Positions 7,963-14,845 of a stretch of DNA of 27,872 nt are shown here, in pieces; position 1 is the stretch's first letter; the number at the start of each line of letters is the position of its first letter. This DNA comes from an uncultured Chloroflexota bacterium (lineage in GTDB: Bacteria; Chloroflexota; Anaerolineae; Caldilineales; Caldilineaceae). The stretch spans positions 1 to 27,872 of the forward strand of contig CAIOHJ010000094.1 of assembly GCA_903858085.1 (NCBI GenBank), in the 5' to 3' direction. Position numbers and translations under genes: made by a program. A model generated the notes under the pieces. It ran no database searches. It saw only the letters and a list, made by a program, of their open reading frames with translations, and had not been told where the DNA came from.

Positions 7963-8085
7963 GTGGCCATCGGCAACCAGCCATGCCCAGCCGCTGCCAA
8001 AGCAACCGACGCCGATCGTCTTGAATGGGGCCTGGAACGCTTCGAAGCGGACCCACTGGGAGAGGTTGTGGGAGGTGAACGATGA
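7963..8085 (+). CDS. Possible 40-residue ORF filling the SIR2-nSTAND gap
   Basis: Directly after the SIR2-like stop (TGA 7960-7962) a GTG opens a 40-codon frame, in the same reading frame as the SIR2-like gene. It ends with TGA at 8083-8085, overlapping the nSTAND ATG as ATGA. The product is acidic towards its end (LEWGLERFEADPLGEVVGGER, minus the last residue, spans residues 20-39) and has no recognised domain. A G-rich run just before the GTG could serve as ribosome site. It may be a real small protein, a translated coupler, or a C-terminal part of the SIR2-like protein separated by a recent nonsense change or a sequencing error. Chance openness at this GC content is also possible. Confidence 0.3.
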   Translation: MAIGNQPCPAAAKATDADRLEWGLERFEADPLGEVVGGER

Positions 8086-11000
8086 CAGCACCGGAAAATT
8101 TCACAAAGTCCCCCCCGCAGCTGGGGGAAGAAGTCAGCCGTGCGCAGAATCCGTACATCGGCCCGCGTCCCTTTGCCGACAACGAGCGTGAGCAGCAGCT
8201 CTTTTTTGGCCGCGAGCGCGAGGGGGCTGATCTGCTTTCGTTGGTGATGGCAGACCGCAGCGTGCTTTTTTATGCGCCTTCGGGTGCTGGCAAAAGTTCG
8301 CTGGTCAACGCACGTCTGCTGCCGGCGCTGCGTGCGGAGGGGTTTGTGGTGCTGGGGCGGGCGCGGGTCGGCGGTCAACTGCCCGCTGATCTGCCGGTCA
8401 CAGCGGTAGCGAATGTCTATGTCTACAATTTGCTGCGGGATCTGGACCCAGGGCACCAAGGGGAGGTCTCTCTGCGCCACCAGCGGCTCCCCGACTTTCT
8501 GGCCCGGGGGGCGGGTGAGGAGAGCGATCGGGTGCTGGTGATCGACCAATTTGAAGAGATCTTCACCACCTATCCGGAGCAGTGGGACAAGCGTGAGGAC
8601 TTTTTTCGCCAGCTGAGCCAGGCGCTCTCCGCCGACCCCCATCTGTGGGTGATTCTGACCATGCGCGAGGACTACATTGCCGAGCTGGACCCTTACACGC
8701 GGCTTCTGCCCAATCGGCTGCGGGTGCGTTACCGGCTCAACTACATGGATGCGACGGCGGCGCTTGCTGCGGTGACCAAACCGGCTGTGCTGGGGGGGCG
8801 CCCGTTTGAACCTGGTGTGGCCGAACGGTTGGTGGACAACCTGCGCCAGAGGGTGGCGGAGGGCACGACGGACAGCTCTGCCCCCTTGGGGGAGATGGTG
8901 GAGCCGGTGCAGCTGCAGGTTGTCTGCATGCAGCTCTGGCAGCGGCTGCTGGAAGAGCCTGGGGCGACGATCACCGCCGAGGATGTCGAGAAACTGGCGC
9001 GTGGGGCGGGGCTGGGGGAGTTTGTCAACCATGCGTTGGCCAGTTTTTATGAACAGACCCTGGCCGCAGTGGTCGCAGCGACGACCACAGGGGTCAGTGA
9101 GCGCGAGCTGCGCGACTGGTTCAGCCAGCGGCTGATCACGCGCGACGGCACGCGCAACCTGCTTTACCAGTCCGATACAGAGACAGACACGTTGCCCAAT
9201 TCGATCGCACTGGCGCTGGAGCAGCGTTTTTTGCTGCGCGGGGAGACGCGCGGCGGTGGCCGCTGGGTGGAGCTGATCCACGACCGGCTGATCGGCCCGA
9301 TTCGAGAGGCCAACGAGCGTTGGCGCCAGGCCCATTCGTTGGTGATTGCAGCGGATCTGTGGAATGTCGACCGCAGCCCCTCGCGTCTGCTGCACAGTGC
9401 GGCGCTGGCCGAGGCAGAGCAGGCGCTGGCTGCAGCTCCCTGTTTGTATGGGCCGCTGGAGCGCAGCCTGGTGGCGAGCAGCGCGGCCGCTGAAGCGGAG
9501 CGGCTGGCTGCACTTCAGGCCCGGGAGGCGGCGCAGCAGCAGGAGGCAAAACGCGACCGGCTGATCGCGATCGGGGCGACGGTGGCGGCGATCAGCATGT
9601 TGCTGCTGCTGTTGTTGTCTCTCTGGTTTGCCAGCCAGGCGGCTGCCAACTATGTGCGGGCGCAGGCGGAAGCTGTCTCAAGAACGCTTGAAGCGGCCCG
9701 CGCCAGACAGCTGGCCGACACAGCCAAGGAGCAGGCCGCGGCAGCAGAGACAGCTCGCTCGGCTGCGGATGCTGCTCGAGTCGATGCGGTGCAGGCGCGT
9801 GCCCGCACCGAACAGCTGCTGCGACAGATCCGCGGCGACCAGCTTGCCAGCCAGGCTGTTTTTGCCCTCTCCAGCCGTCCCCAGCAGGCGCTTTTGTTGG
9901 CTGTCGAAGCCATGCGGGTGGGTGCCGCCGGGGGGCAGTTCTCGCACACGATCGAACAAGGGATTCACGACGGATTGGCTGCGACCGGTGGCCTGCCTTT
10001 GGCTGCGCTCAGCGACAGCGCAGTCGCTCTGACCCTGAGCCCGGACGCGCACTGGGCAGCGGCTGCCAGCGAAGATGGCGCGTTGGTCGCCTGGCGGATC
10101 GCAGGTGGCACACTGCGTCCGGTCGAGCTGGCAGCCGCGGGTGAGCCGGTCAGCTGGGCGCTGGCCTTCTCTGCGGATGGGCGGCTGGCGGCGGCGGCCG
10201 ACGACGGCACGGCGCGCATCTGGCGGCTGGCGGCTGGCCCTGCCCGGGTTGTTGTCGCCAGCCAGGGGCCGCTTTACAGTGTTGCCTTCAGCCCGGACGG
10301 TCGCTGGCTGGCTGCGGGGGGGGAGGATGGTGCGCTCTGGCTCTGGGACAGTGCCGCTGCAGACGCGGCGCCGCAGCGCCTGGCAGGGCCTGGGGCCACG
10401 GTCAACCTGGTCCGTTTCAGCCCGGATGGCCGCTGGCTGGCCGCAGGGGGCGATGACGGCGCGCTCTGGCTCTGGCCGACGGCAGGCGGGGCGGAGACGG
10501 CGGGCCGGATGGTCGGCAGCCATGCAGCGCCGGTTTCGGTGTTGGCGTTCAGCCCGGACAGCCGTGCCCTGGCTTCGGGAGACCGGGCAGGGGATCTGTG
10601 GGTCTCTCCGCTGGCTGGGGGAGAGCCTCGGCGGCTGGTGGGCCATCGGGCCTCGATTCGAGCCATGGAGTTTGCGCTGTACGGCAGCTGGCTGGCCACC
10701 GGGGATGAAAACGGCGTGCTGCGCGTCTGGAATCTGGACGACCCGAACGCAAGCTACAGGGTCCATGCCCATGCGCTGCTGATCAGCGGGCTGGCCTTTG
10801 TGCTGGGTGCCGGCGGGGAACGGCTGGTGACTGTTGGGTACGACGACCTGGGAGCGGCCAGCGTGCGCATCTGGCAACACACCGACGGCGGAGCTGCGCC
10901 GTTGATCCTGCGCGGCCATGACGGCGAGATCAATCTGTTGGCGACAGTGCCGGGGGTCAACGGGTTTCTGACTGCCGGCTACGACCGCACCTTGCGCATC

Positions 11001-12053
11001 TGGCGGGTCGACGACCCTCAAGCTGAACCGTCGATCCTGGCCAGCGACGGGCGCCCGTTCGAGGATCTCGTCGCTGTCCCGGTCAGCGCAACGCTGTATA
11101 CGATCGGCGCCGGAGCGGTGCAGGGCTGGTCTGTGCAGGAGGGGCGGGCCACTGCTGTGTTGAGTGCCACCGGCCAGAGCGCCCTGACGGCGCTGGCGGC
11201 CGACGGCAGCTGGGTTGCGGCGGGCGATGCGGCGGGCAGGGTGGTGCTGTGGCGTCCGCCCGATGCGAGCCCGCTGGCGATCTGGGAAGCGCATCGCGGC
11301 AGGGTCAATGGGGTTGCCCTGCATGCCGGGTTGGGGTGGCTGGCTTCAGCGGGGGACGACGGCGCGATTCGGCTCTGGACGGTCGATGCGGTCGGGGTCA
11401 GTCGGCAGCTTACCGCTTCGCAGGTTGCCCGGGCCACGGCGGTGCAGTTCAGCGCCGAGGGCGACCTGCTGGCTGCGGCCAGCAGTGACGGGAGGGTGAC
11501 TGTCTGGCGGCTGAACCAGCTGGCGATGGGGGGGCAGGTGCTGCAGGCGGGTCAGAGTGCCCTGACAGCGTTGGCGTTCAGCCCGACAGGGTCGTGGCTG
11601 GCAACGGCAGACGTGGCGGGAGAGCTGTGGATCTGGAATCTGGCTGCTCCAGAAGAGGGTGTGCTGCACTGGGAAGCCCATCGCAGCGAGATCAGCTCGC
11701 TTCTGTTTGGGGTTGACCAGAGCCAACTCTACACGGCCAGCGCCGACCGCACGGTGCGGCTGTGGAATTTGTCTGTGGAACCGCCCATCCCCACTGTGCT
11801 GGCTGGCCACCAGGCCAGTGTCAACGGGCTGGCCTCTTTGGGGGGGCAGCTTTACACGGCCAGCACCGACGGCACACTGCGCCAGTGGCTGCTGACCTCT
11901 GCCGAGCTGGCGAAGCGTGCCTGCCAGGTAGCTGGACGCAATCTGGACCAGGCGGAGTGGGCACGGTTTCGGCCGGGTGAGAGCTGCCGGGCAACCTGCC
12001 CAGGGCTGCCCAGCCGCTGCGGGGTAGCTTCTCCAGCCGCTACGGGGCCTTGA
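8082..12053 (+). CDS. Membrane-anchored nSTAND1 NTPase with about 15 WD40 repeats
   Basis: Predicted 1323-residue signalling ATPase. After NPYIGPRPF and a FFGRE segment comes the STAND P-loop APSGAGKSS at 65-73 (K71; A65 replaces the usual glycine), then Walker B VLVIDQFEEIF at 151-161 with D155, and a helical region to about 460. Alanine-rich, probably coiled-coil stretches at 465-492 and 520-585 flank one membrane segment at about 493-517. From about 640 to 1285 I count about 15 WD40 units, enough for two propellers. The tail (AGRNLDQAEWARFRPGE, then CRATCPGLP) resembles one seen on other WD40/STAND proteins. A strong ribosome site GGAGGTGA at 8071-8078 supports the ATG. STAND proteins oligomerise on sensing a ligand; partners would be the CHAT and SIR2-like products upstream. 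Its 3' end overlaps the converging gene by 14 bases. Confidence 0.92.
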   Translation: MTAPENFTKSPPQLGEEVSRAQNPYIGPRPFADNEREQQLFFGREREGADLLSLVMADRSVLFYAPSGAGKSSLVNARLLPALRAEGFVVLGRARVGGQLPADLPVTAVANVYVYNLLRDLDPGHQGEVSLRHQRLPDFLARGAGEESDRVLVIDQFEEIFTTYPEQWDKREDFFRQLSQALSADPHLWVILTMREDYIAELDPYTRLLPNRLRVRYRLNYMDATAALAAVTKPAVLGGRPFEPGVAERLVDNLRQRVAEGTTDSSAPLGEMVEPVQLQVVCMQLWQRLLEEPGATITAEDVEKLARGAGLGEFVNHALASFYEQTLAAVVAATTTGVSERELRDWFSQRLITRDGTRNLLYQSDTETDTLPNSIALALEQRFLLRGETRGGGRWVELIHDRLIGPIREANERWRQAHSLVIAADLWNVDRSPSRLLHSAALAEAEQALAAAPCLYGPLERSLVASSAAAEAERLAALQAREAAQQQEAKRDRLIAIGATVAAISMLLLLLLSLWFASQAAANYVRAQAEAVSRTLEAARARQLADTAKEQAAAAETARSAADAARVDAVQARARTEQLLRQIRGDQLASQAVFALSSRPQQALLLAVEAMRVGAAGGQFSHTIEQGIHDGLAATGGLPLAALSDSAVALTLSPDAHWAAAASEDGALVAWRIAGGTLRPVELAAAGEPVSWALAFSADGRLAAAADDGTARIWRLAAGPARVVVASQGPLYSVAFSPDGRWLAAGGEDGALWLWDSAAADAAPQRLAGPGATVNLVRFSPDGRWLAAGGDDGALWLWPTAGGAETAGRMVGSHAAPVSVLAFSPDSRALASGDRAGDLWVSPLAGGEPRRLVGHRASIRAMEFALYGSWLATGDENGVLRVWNLDDPNASYRVHAHALLISGLAFVLGAGGERLVTVGYDDLGAASVRIWQHTDGGAAPLILRGHDGEINLLATVPGVNGFLTAGYDRTLRIWRVDDPQAEPSILASDGRPFEDLVAVPVSATLYTIGAGAVQGWSVQEGRATAVLSATGQSALTALAADGSWVAAGDAAGRVVLWRPPDASPLAIWEAHRGRVNGVALHAGLGWLASAGDDGAIRLWTVDAVGVSRQLTASQVARATAVQFSAEGDLLAAASSDGRVTVWRLNQLAMGGQVLQAGQSALTALAFSPTGSWLATADVAGELWIWNLAAPEEGVLHWEAHRSEISSLLFGVDQSQLYTASADRTVRLWNLSVEPPIPTVLAGHQASVNGLASLGGQLYTASTDGTLRQWLLTSAELAKRACQVAGRNLDQAEWARFRPGESCRATCPGLPSRCGVASPAATGP

Positions 12054-12663
12054 CAGGCTCGGCGGCCAGTGTGGGGGCATCGGCGCACGAAAGTTCGCGA
12101 CCGACGATACAGAGATGGTAGGTGTAGGTTGAGCCGCTGGCCAGCTCTGTGTCTGTGCAGCGATAGCGGGCGCTTTCGGCGGTGACTGGCGTGCGGCAGC
12201 TGTCTACCGGGCGCCAGATGCCGCCGTCGGCGGAGCGTTCGACGACAAAAAAGGCCGCCTGGGTGGGGCCGGAGTAGAGCCAGCTCAGGTCGACCTGCCC
12301 GCGACGGCGGGCGGGGACGGCGGCGAAGGCGTCCGGCTGCTCCAACGCGGCCGCTGGGGCCGGCGTTGCACGGCGGGTTGCAATCGGACGGGGGGTTTGC
12401 GTGGCAAGCACCGCAGGGACGCGATCTATCGTCGCCAGGGTGGCGGTGAGCGGCAGGGTGGCGGTGAGCGGCAGGGTGGCGGTGAGCGGCAGGGTGGCGG
12501 TGAGTGGCAGGGGCCGTACGACCAGGGTCATCGCCAGGGGGGTACGTTGCCTGGCCGGTGCTGCCTGGGTCGCTGCCACAGTCGCTGCACCCAGCGACTG
12601 TGCAACCACCCACAGACCTACCAGCAACAAAACTCCTGCTCCCACAACAGCGATGCGCCGCAT
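12040..12663 (-). CDS. Secreted or membrane-anchored protein with PLTATL repeats and FnIII-like domain
   Basis: Predicted 207-residue protein. Residues 5-25 are a hydrophobic signal or anchor sequence. Residues 53-76 are four exact PLTATL repeats in a proline-, threonine- and alanine-rich linker that could span the cell surface. Residues about 122-205 look like a fibronectin type III domain (VDLSWLYSGP, FVVERSADGGIW, then SGSTYTYHLCIVG), with four cysteines at 156, 169, 185 and 193 that could form disulfides. The ATG at 12663 is preferred over an in-frame start 48 bases upstream because GGGAGG (complement of 12670-12675) sits 6 bases before it and a good promoter lies behind. The stop overlaps the nSTAND gene tail. 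Function is unknown. Confidence 0.72.
   Translation of the reverse strand: MRRIAVVGAGVLLLVGLWVVAQSLGAATVAATQAAPARQRTPLAMTLVVRPLPLTATLPLTATLPLTATLPLTATLATIDRVPAVLATQTPRPIATRRATPAPAAALEQPDAFAAVPARRRGQVDLSWLYSGPTQAAFFVVERSADGGIWRPVDSCRTPVTAESARYRCTDTELASGSTYTYHLCIVGRELSCADAPTLAAEPVKAP
12436..12507 (-). repeat. Four tandem 18-bp units encoding PLTATL
   Basis: The plus-strand unit CAGGGTGGCGGTGAGCGG occurs at 12436, 12454, 12472 and 12490; only the last copy differs, by one C-to-T change. The period is a multiple of three, so copy-number change would lengthen or shorten the protein linker without a frameshift. Near identity suggests recent expansion by slippage. Confidence 0.95.
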
Positions 12664-12690
12664 CTGTTTCCTCCCGAGTCCTCTTTCCCC

Positions 12691-12719
12691 AAAATAGCAC
12701 AAAACAGCCATGCCGTCAA
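12691..12719 (-). promoter_or_regulatory. Sigma-70-type promoter for the FnIII-like secreted protein gene
   Basis: On the minus strand TTGACG (complement of 12714-12719) is followed after 17 bases by TATTTT (complement of 12691-12696), preceded by TGC as an extended -10. The start point would be near 12684, about 20 bases before the ATG at 12663. Confidence 0.65.
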
Positions 12720-12797
12720 GGGTCCGGCCAGGGCTGGGGAGTGGCGAGCAGCGGCCCTCTTTGGGTGCCGTGCTGTCGGGGTTTGGGTCGTTTGCGA

Positions 12798-12803
12798 TAT
12801 AAT
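12798..12803 (+). promoter_or_regulatory. -10 element ahead of the second aminotransferase gene
   Basis: A perfect TATAAT lies about 100 bases before the ATG at 12902. No convincing -35 is seen 16-18 bases upstream, so the promoter may need an activator. The leader it would make includes three tandem 12-base repeats. Confidence 0.5.
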
Positions 12804-12819
12804 GGGATCAGCTGACCAC

Positions 12820-12855
12820 GATGTCGGCGGCGATGTCGGCGGCGATGTCGACGGT
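12820..12855 (+). repeat. Three tandem 12-bp units in the leader of the aminotransferase gene
   Basis: The unit GATGTCGGCGGC occurs at 12820-12831 and 12832-12843; a third copy with two changes (GATGTCGACGGT) is at 12844-12855. The array lies between the likely -10 and the start codon, so it would be in the 5' untranslated RNA. It could bind a regulator or be neutral slippage. Confidence 0.85.
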
Positions 12856-12901
12856 GTGAACTGTCTGTAGAAAAATGCTGCTCCAATAGAAAGGTGTTTG
12901 T

Positions 12902-14074
12902 ATGCGATCGATCTCTTCGACCCTTGCGGGGGTGCCGCCATCGCCGACGACGATGATGATGCAGCGCGGGCGCGAGCTGCGCGCGGCCGGCAAGGATGTC
13001 GTCAATCTGGCTGGGGGCGAGCCCGACTTTGATACACCGCGCCATATCGTCGAGGCTGGCCTGGCGGCGATCCAGGCGGGGGACACCCACTACCCGCCTG
13101 CTTTTGGGACCCCGGCGTTGTTGGAGGCAATTGTCGCCAAACTCAAGCGGGAGAACAATGTTCACCATGTGACGCCCGGCCAGGTGATGGTCACGCCGGG
13201 GGCCAAGTGGGCCCTCTTTGCCACCCTGGCGGCGCTGCTCGAAGCGGGCGACGATGTCTTGATTTTGGATCCTTCCTGGGTTTCTTACGCGCCGATGGTC
13301 CTGCTGCACCGTGCCAACCCGGTGCGGGTTGCCCTTTCAGGGGACGACCATTTTCGGATCAGCGTTGACCTGCTCGAACGGGCCATCACGCCGCGCACCA
13401 AGGTGTTGATGGTCAACAGCCCCAACAACCCGACTGGTCGGGTGCTGACGCGGGCGGAGATCGATGCAATCGTGCAGGTGGCTGTCGCTTTTGATCTGTA
13501 CGTGATCAGCGACGAAATCTACGAGCATCTCGTCTATGAGGGCCACCTCTCTGCCAGCCTGGCGGTCGAACCGGGCATGGCCGAACGCACGGTGATCGTC
13601 AACGGGTTCAGCAAAGCCTATGCGATGACCGGCTGGCGGCTGGGCTGGCTGGCCGGCCCCGAGCCGATCGTGAAACTTGCCCGGGTCTATCAGACCCACA
13701 GCGCGCAGTCGGCTGCCAGCTTTACGATGGCGGCGGGTGTGGCAGCGCTCAACGGGCCGCAGGGGTGCATCGCCGAGATGAGGGCAGTCTACGACCAGCG
13801 TCGCCGGATGGTGCTCGATGCCTTCGAGGAGATCCCTGGGATCGAGTGTCCGCCGATCGAAGGGGCTTTTTATGTTTTTCCGCGCTTTACCCAGACGCGC
13901 AAGAGCAGCCTGGAGATCACGCAGGCGTTGATCGACGACGCCCTGGTTGTGGGGACCCCAGGAAGCGCCTTCGGCCCGGCTGGGGAGGGGCATGTGCGCT
14001 TCAGCATCGCCGAGCGCACCCAGGATCTGGAAAAAATGTTGGACCGACTGGCCCGAGTCGTCCCCACCCTGTGA
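12902..14074 (+). CDS. Class I aminotransferase, subgroup I-gamma (aspartate aminotransferase-like)
   Basis: Predicted 390-residue cytoplasmic PLP-dependent aminotransferase. Landmarks: NLAGGEPDFDTP at 35-46, HYPPAFGTPALLEAI at 63-77 in place of the common YTxxxG segment, VNSPNNPTG at 171-179, DEIYEHL at 204-210, the PLP lysine K238 in NGFSKAYAMTGWRLG, and a final arginine segment HVRFSIAE. Such enzymes usually transaminate aspartate, sometimes also prephenate or other amino acids; substrate cannot be fixed here. The ATG at 12902 follows AAGGTG at 12891-12896. The histidine phosphatase gene starts 9 bases after the stop, and pgi follows, so the three are probably one operon. It is unrelated at subgroup level to the aspC at 2909. 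Confidence 0.93.
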   Translation: MRSISSTLAGVPPSPTTMMMQRGRELRAAGKDVVNLAGGEPDFDTPRHIVEAGLAAIQAGDTHYPPAFGTPALLEAIVAKLKRENNVHHVTPGQVMVTPGAKWALFATLAALLEAGDDVLILDPSWVSYAPMVLLHRANPVRVALSGDDHFRISVDLLERAITPRTKVLMVNSPNNPTGRVLTRAEIDAIVQVAVAFDLYVISDEIYEHLVYEGHLSASLAVEPGMAERTVIVNGFSKAYAMTGWRLGWLAGPEPIVKLARVYQTHSAQSAASFTMAAGVAALNGPQGCIAEMRAVYDQRRRMVLDAFEEIPGIECPPIEGAFYVFPRFTQTRKSSLEITQALIDDALVVGTPGSAFGPAGEGHVRFSIAERTQDLEKMLDRLARVVPTL

Positions 14075-14083
14075 GGTAACGCT

Positions 14084-14824
14084 GTGAGACTGGTACTGGT
14101 TCGTCATGGACAATCCACCAATAATGTGCTGGCCGAGGCTGTCCCTTACGCCGAATATGTGAAGCGCCGTGTGGCGGAACCGGAGTTGACCGCTGTCGGC
14201 GTTCAGCAGGTGGAGCGGCTGGGTACGTTTTGGGGCAATCTGCCGCAGGCGGACCACACGCTCTCCGAGCGGCGCGCCACCGTGACCGAACGTCCGGTGA
14301 CCTCGCTTTACACCAGCCCGATGCTGCGGGCGCTGCAGACAACAGCGCCGCTGGCCAAGGCGTTGGGGTTGGCGCCGCAGGTCTGGACTGAGATTTTTGA
14401 ACATGGCGGGATGTTCACCGGTGACCCGCGTGCGGGCACCGTGGTCAATTTCAGTGGGTTGGGGCGCCGGGAAATGGCAGCCCAGTTTCCGGCCTACACA
14501 CTGCCTTCGGAGGTTGGCGACGACGGCTGGTGGTGGAACGGCTACGAAGATCTGGGGCAGTGTGCTGCGCGGGCTCGGCGGGTCTCCGAAATTTTGTACC
14601 GCTGGGCAGAAGAACGCAGCGACGAGGTGATTTTGCTGGTGAGCCACGGGACATTTCTCGACCAGCTGTTGAAGGCGCTGACCGGCGCCGGCGAGCACGC
14701 CAATTTGCATTTCAGCCATCTCAACACGGCGATCAGCCGGGTTGATTTTTACCCGGAGCGGTTTATTGCCCTTCGCTATCTCAACCGAGTCCCTCATTTG
14801 CCGCGGGAACTGTACACTCGCTAG
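14084..14824 (+). CDS. Histidine phosphatase (phosphoglycerate-mutase superfamily)
   Basis: Predicted 246-residue cytoplasmic enzyme of the branch-1 histidine phosphatase family. The phospho-accepting H8 lies in the signature LVRHGQST at 5-12, the phosphate-binding arginine R82 is in TSPMLRALQT, and the second catalytic histidine H188 is in LLVSHGTF. It begins with GTG at 14084, preceded by GAGGT at 14073-14077; the frame has no better start. An insertion of about 30 residues rich in tryptophan and glycine (DDGWWWNGYEDLG, near 146-158) precedes the second histidine. Dedicated glycolytic phosphoglycerate mutases have other landmarks, so a phosphatase for a small phosphorylated metabolite is as likely. 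It lies between an aminotransferase gene and pgi. Confidence 0.88.
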   Translation: MRLVLVRHGQSTNNVLAEAVPYAEYVKRRVAEPELTAVGVQQVERLGTFWGNLPQADHTLSERRATVTERPVTSLYTSPMLRALQTTAPLAKALGLAPQVWTEIFEHGGMFTGDPRAGTVVNFSGLGRREMAAQFPAYTLPSEVGDDGWWWNGYEDLGQCAARARRVSEILYRWAEERSDEVILLVSHGTFLDQLLKALTGAGEHANLHFSHLNTAISRVDFYPERFIALRYLNRVPHLPRELYTR

Positions 14825-14845
14825 CCAGACCAAGGAGGAGTCCGT

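Noticed and set aside
12436..12507. CRISPR array
   Set aside because: Units are 18 bp, directly abutting with no spacers, and in frame in a coding sequence.
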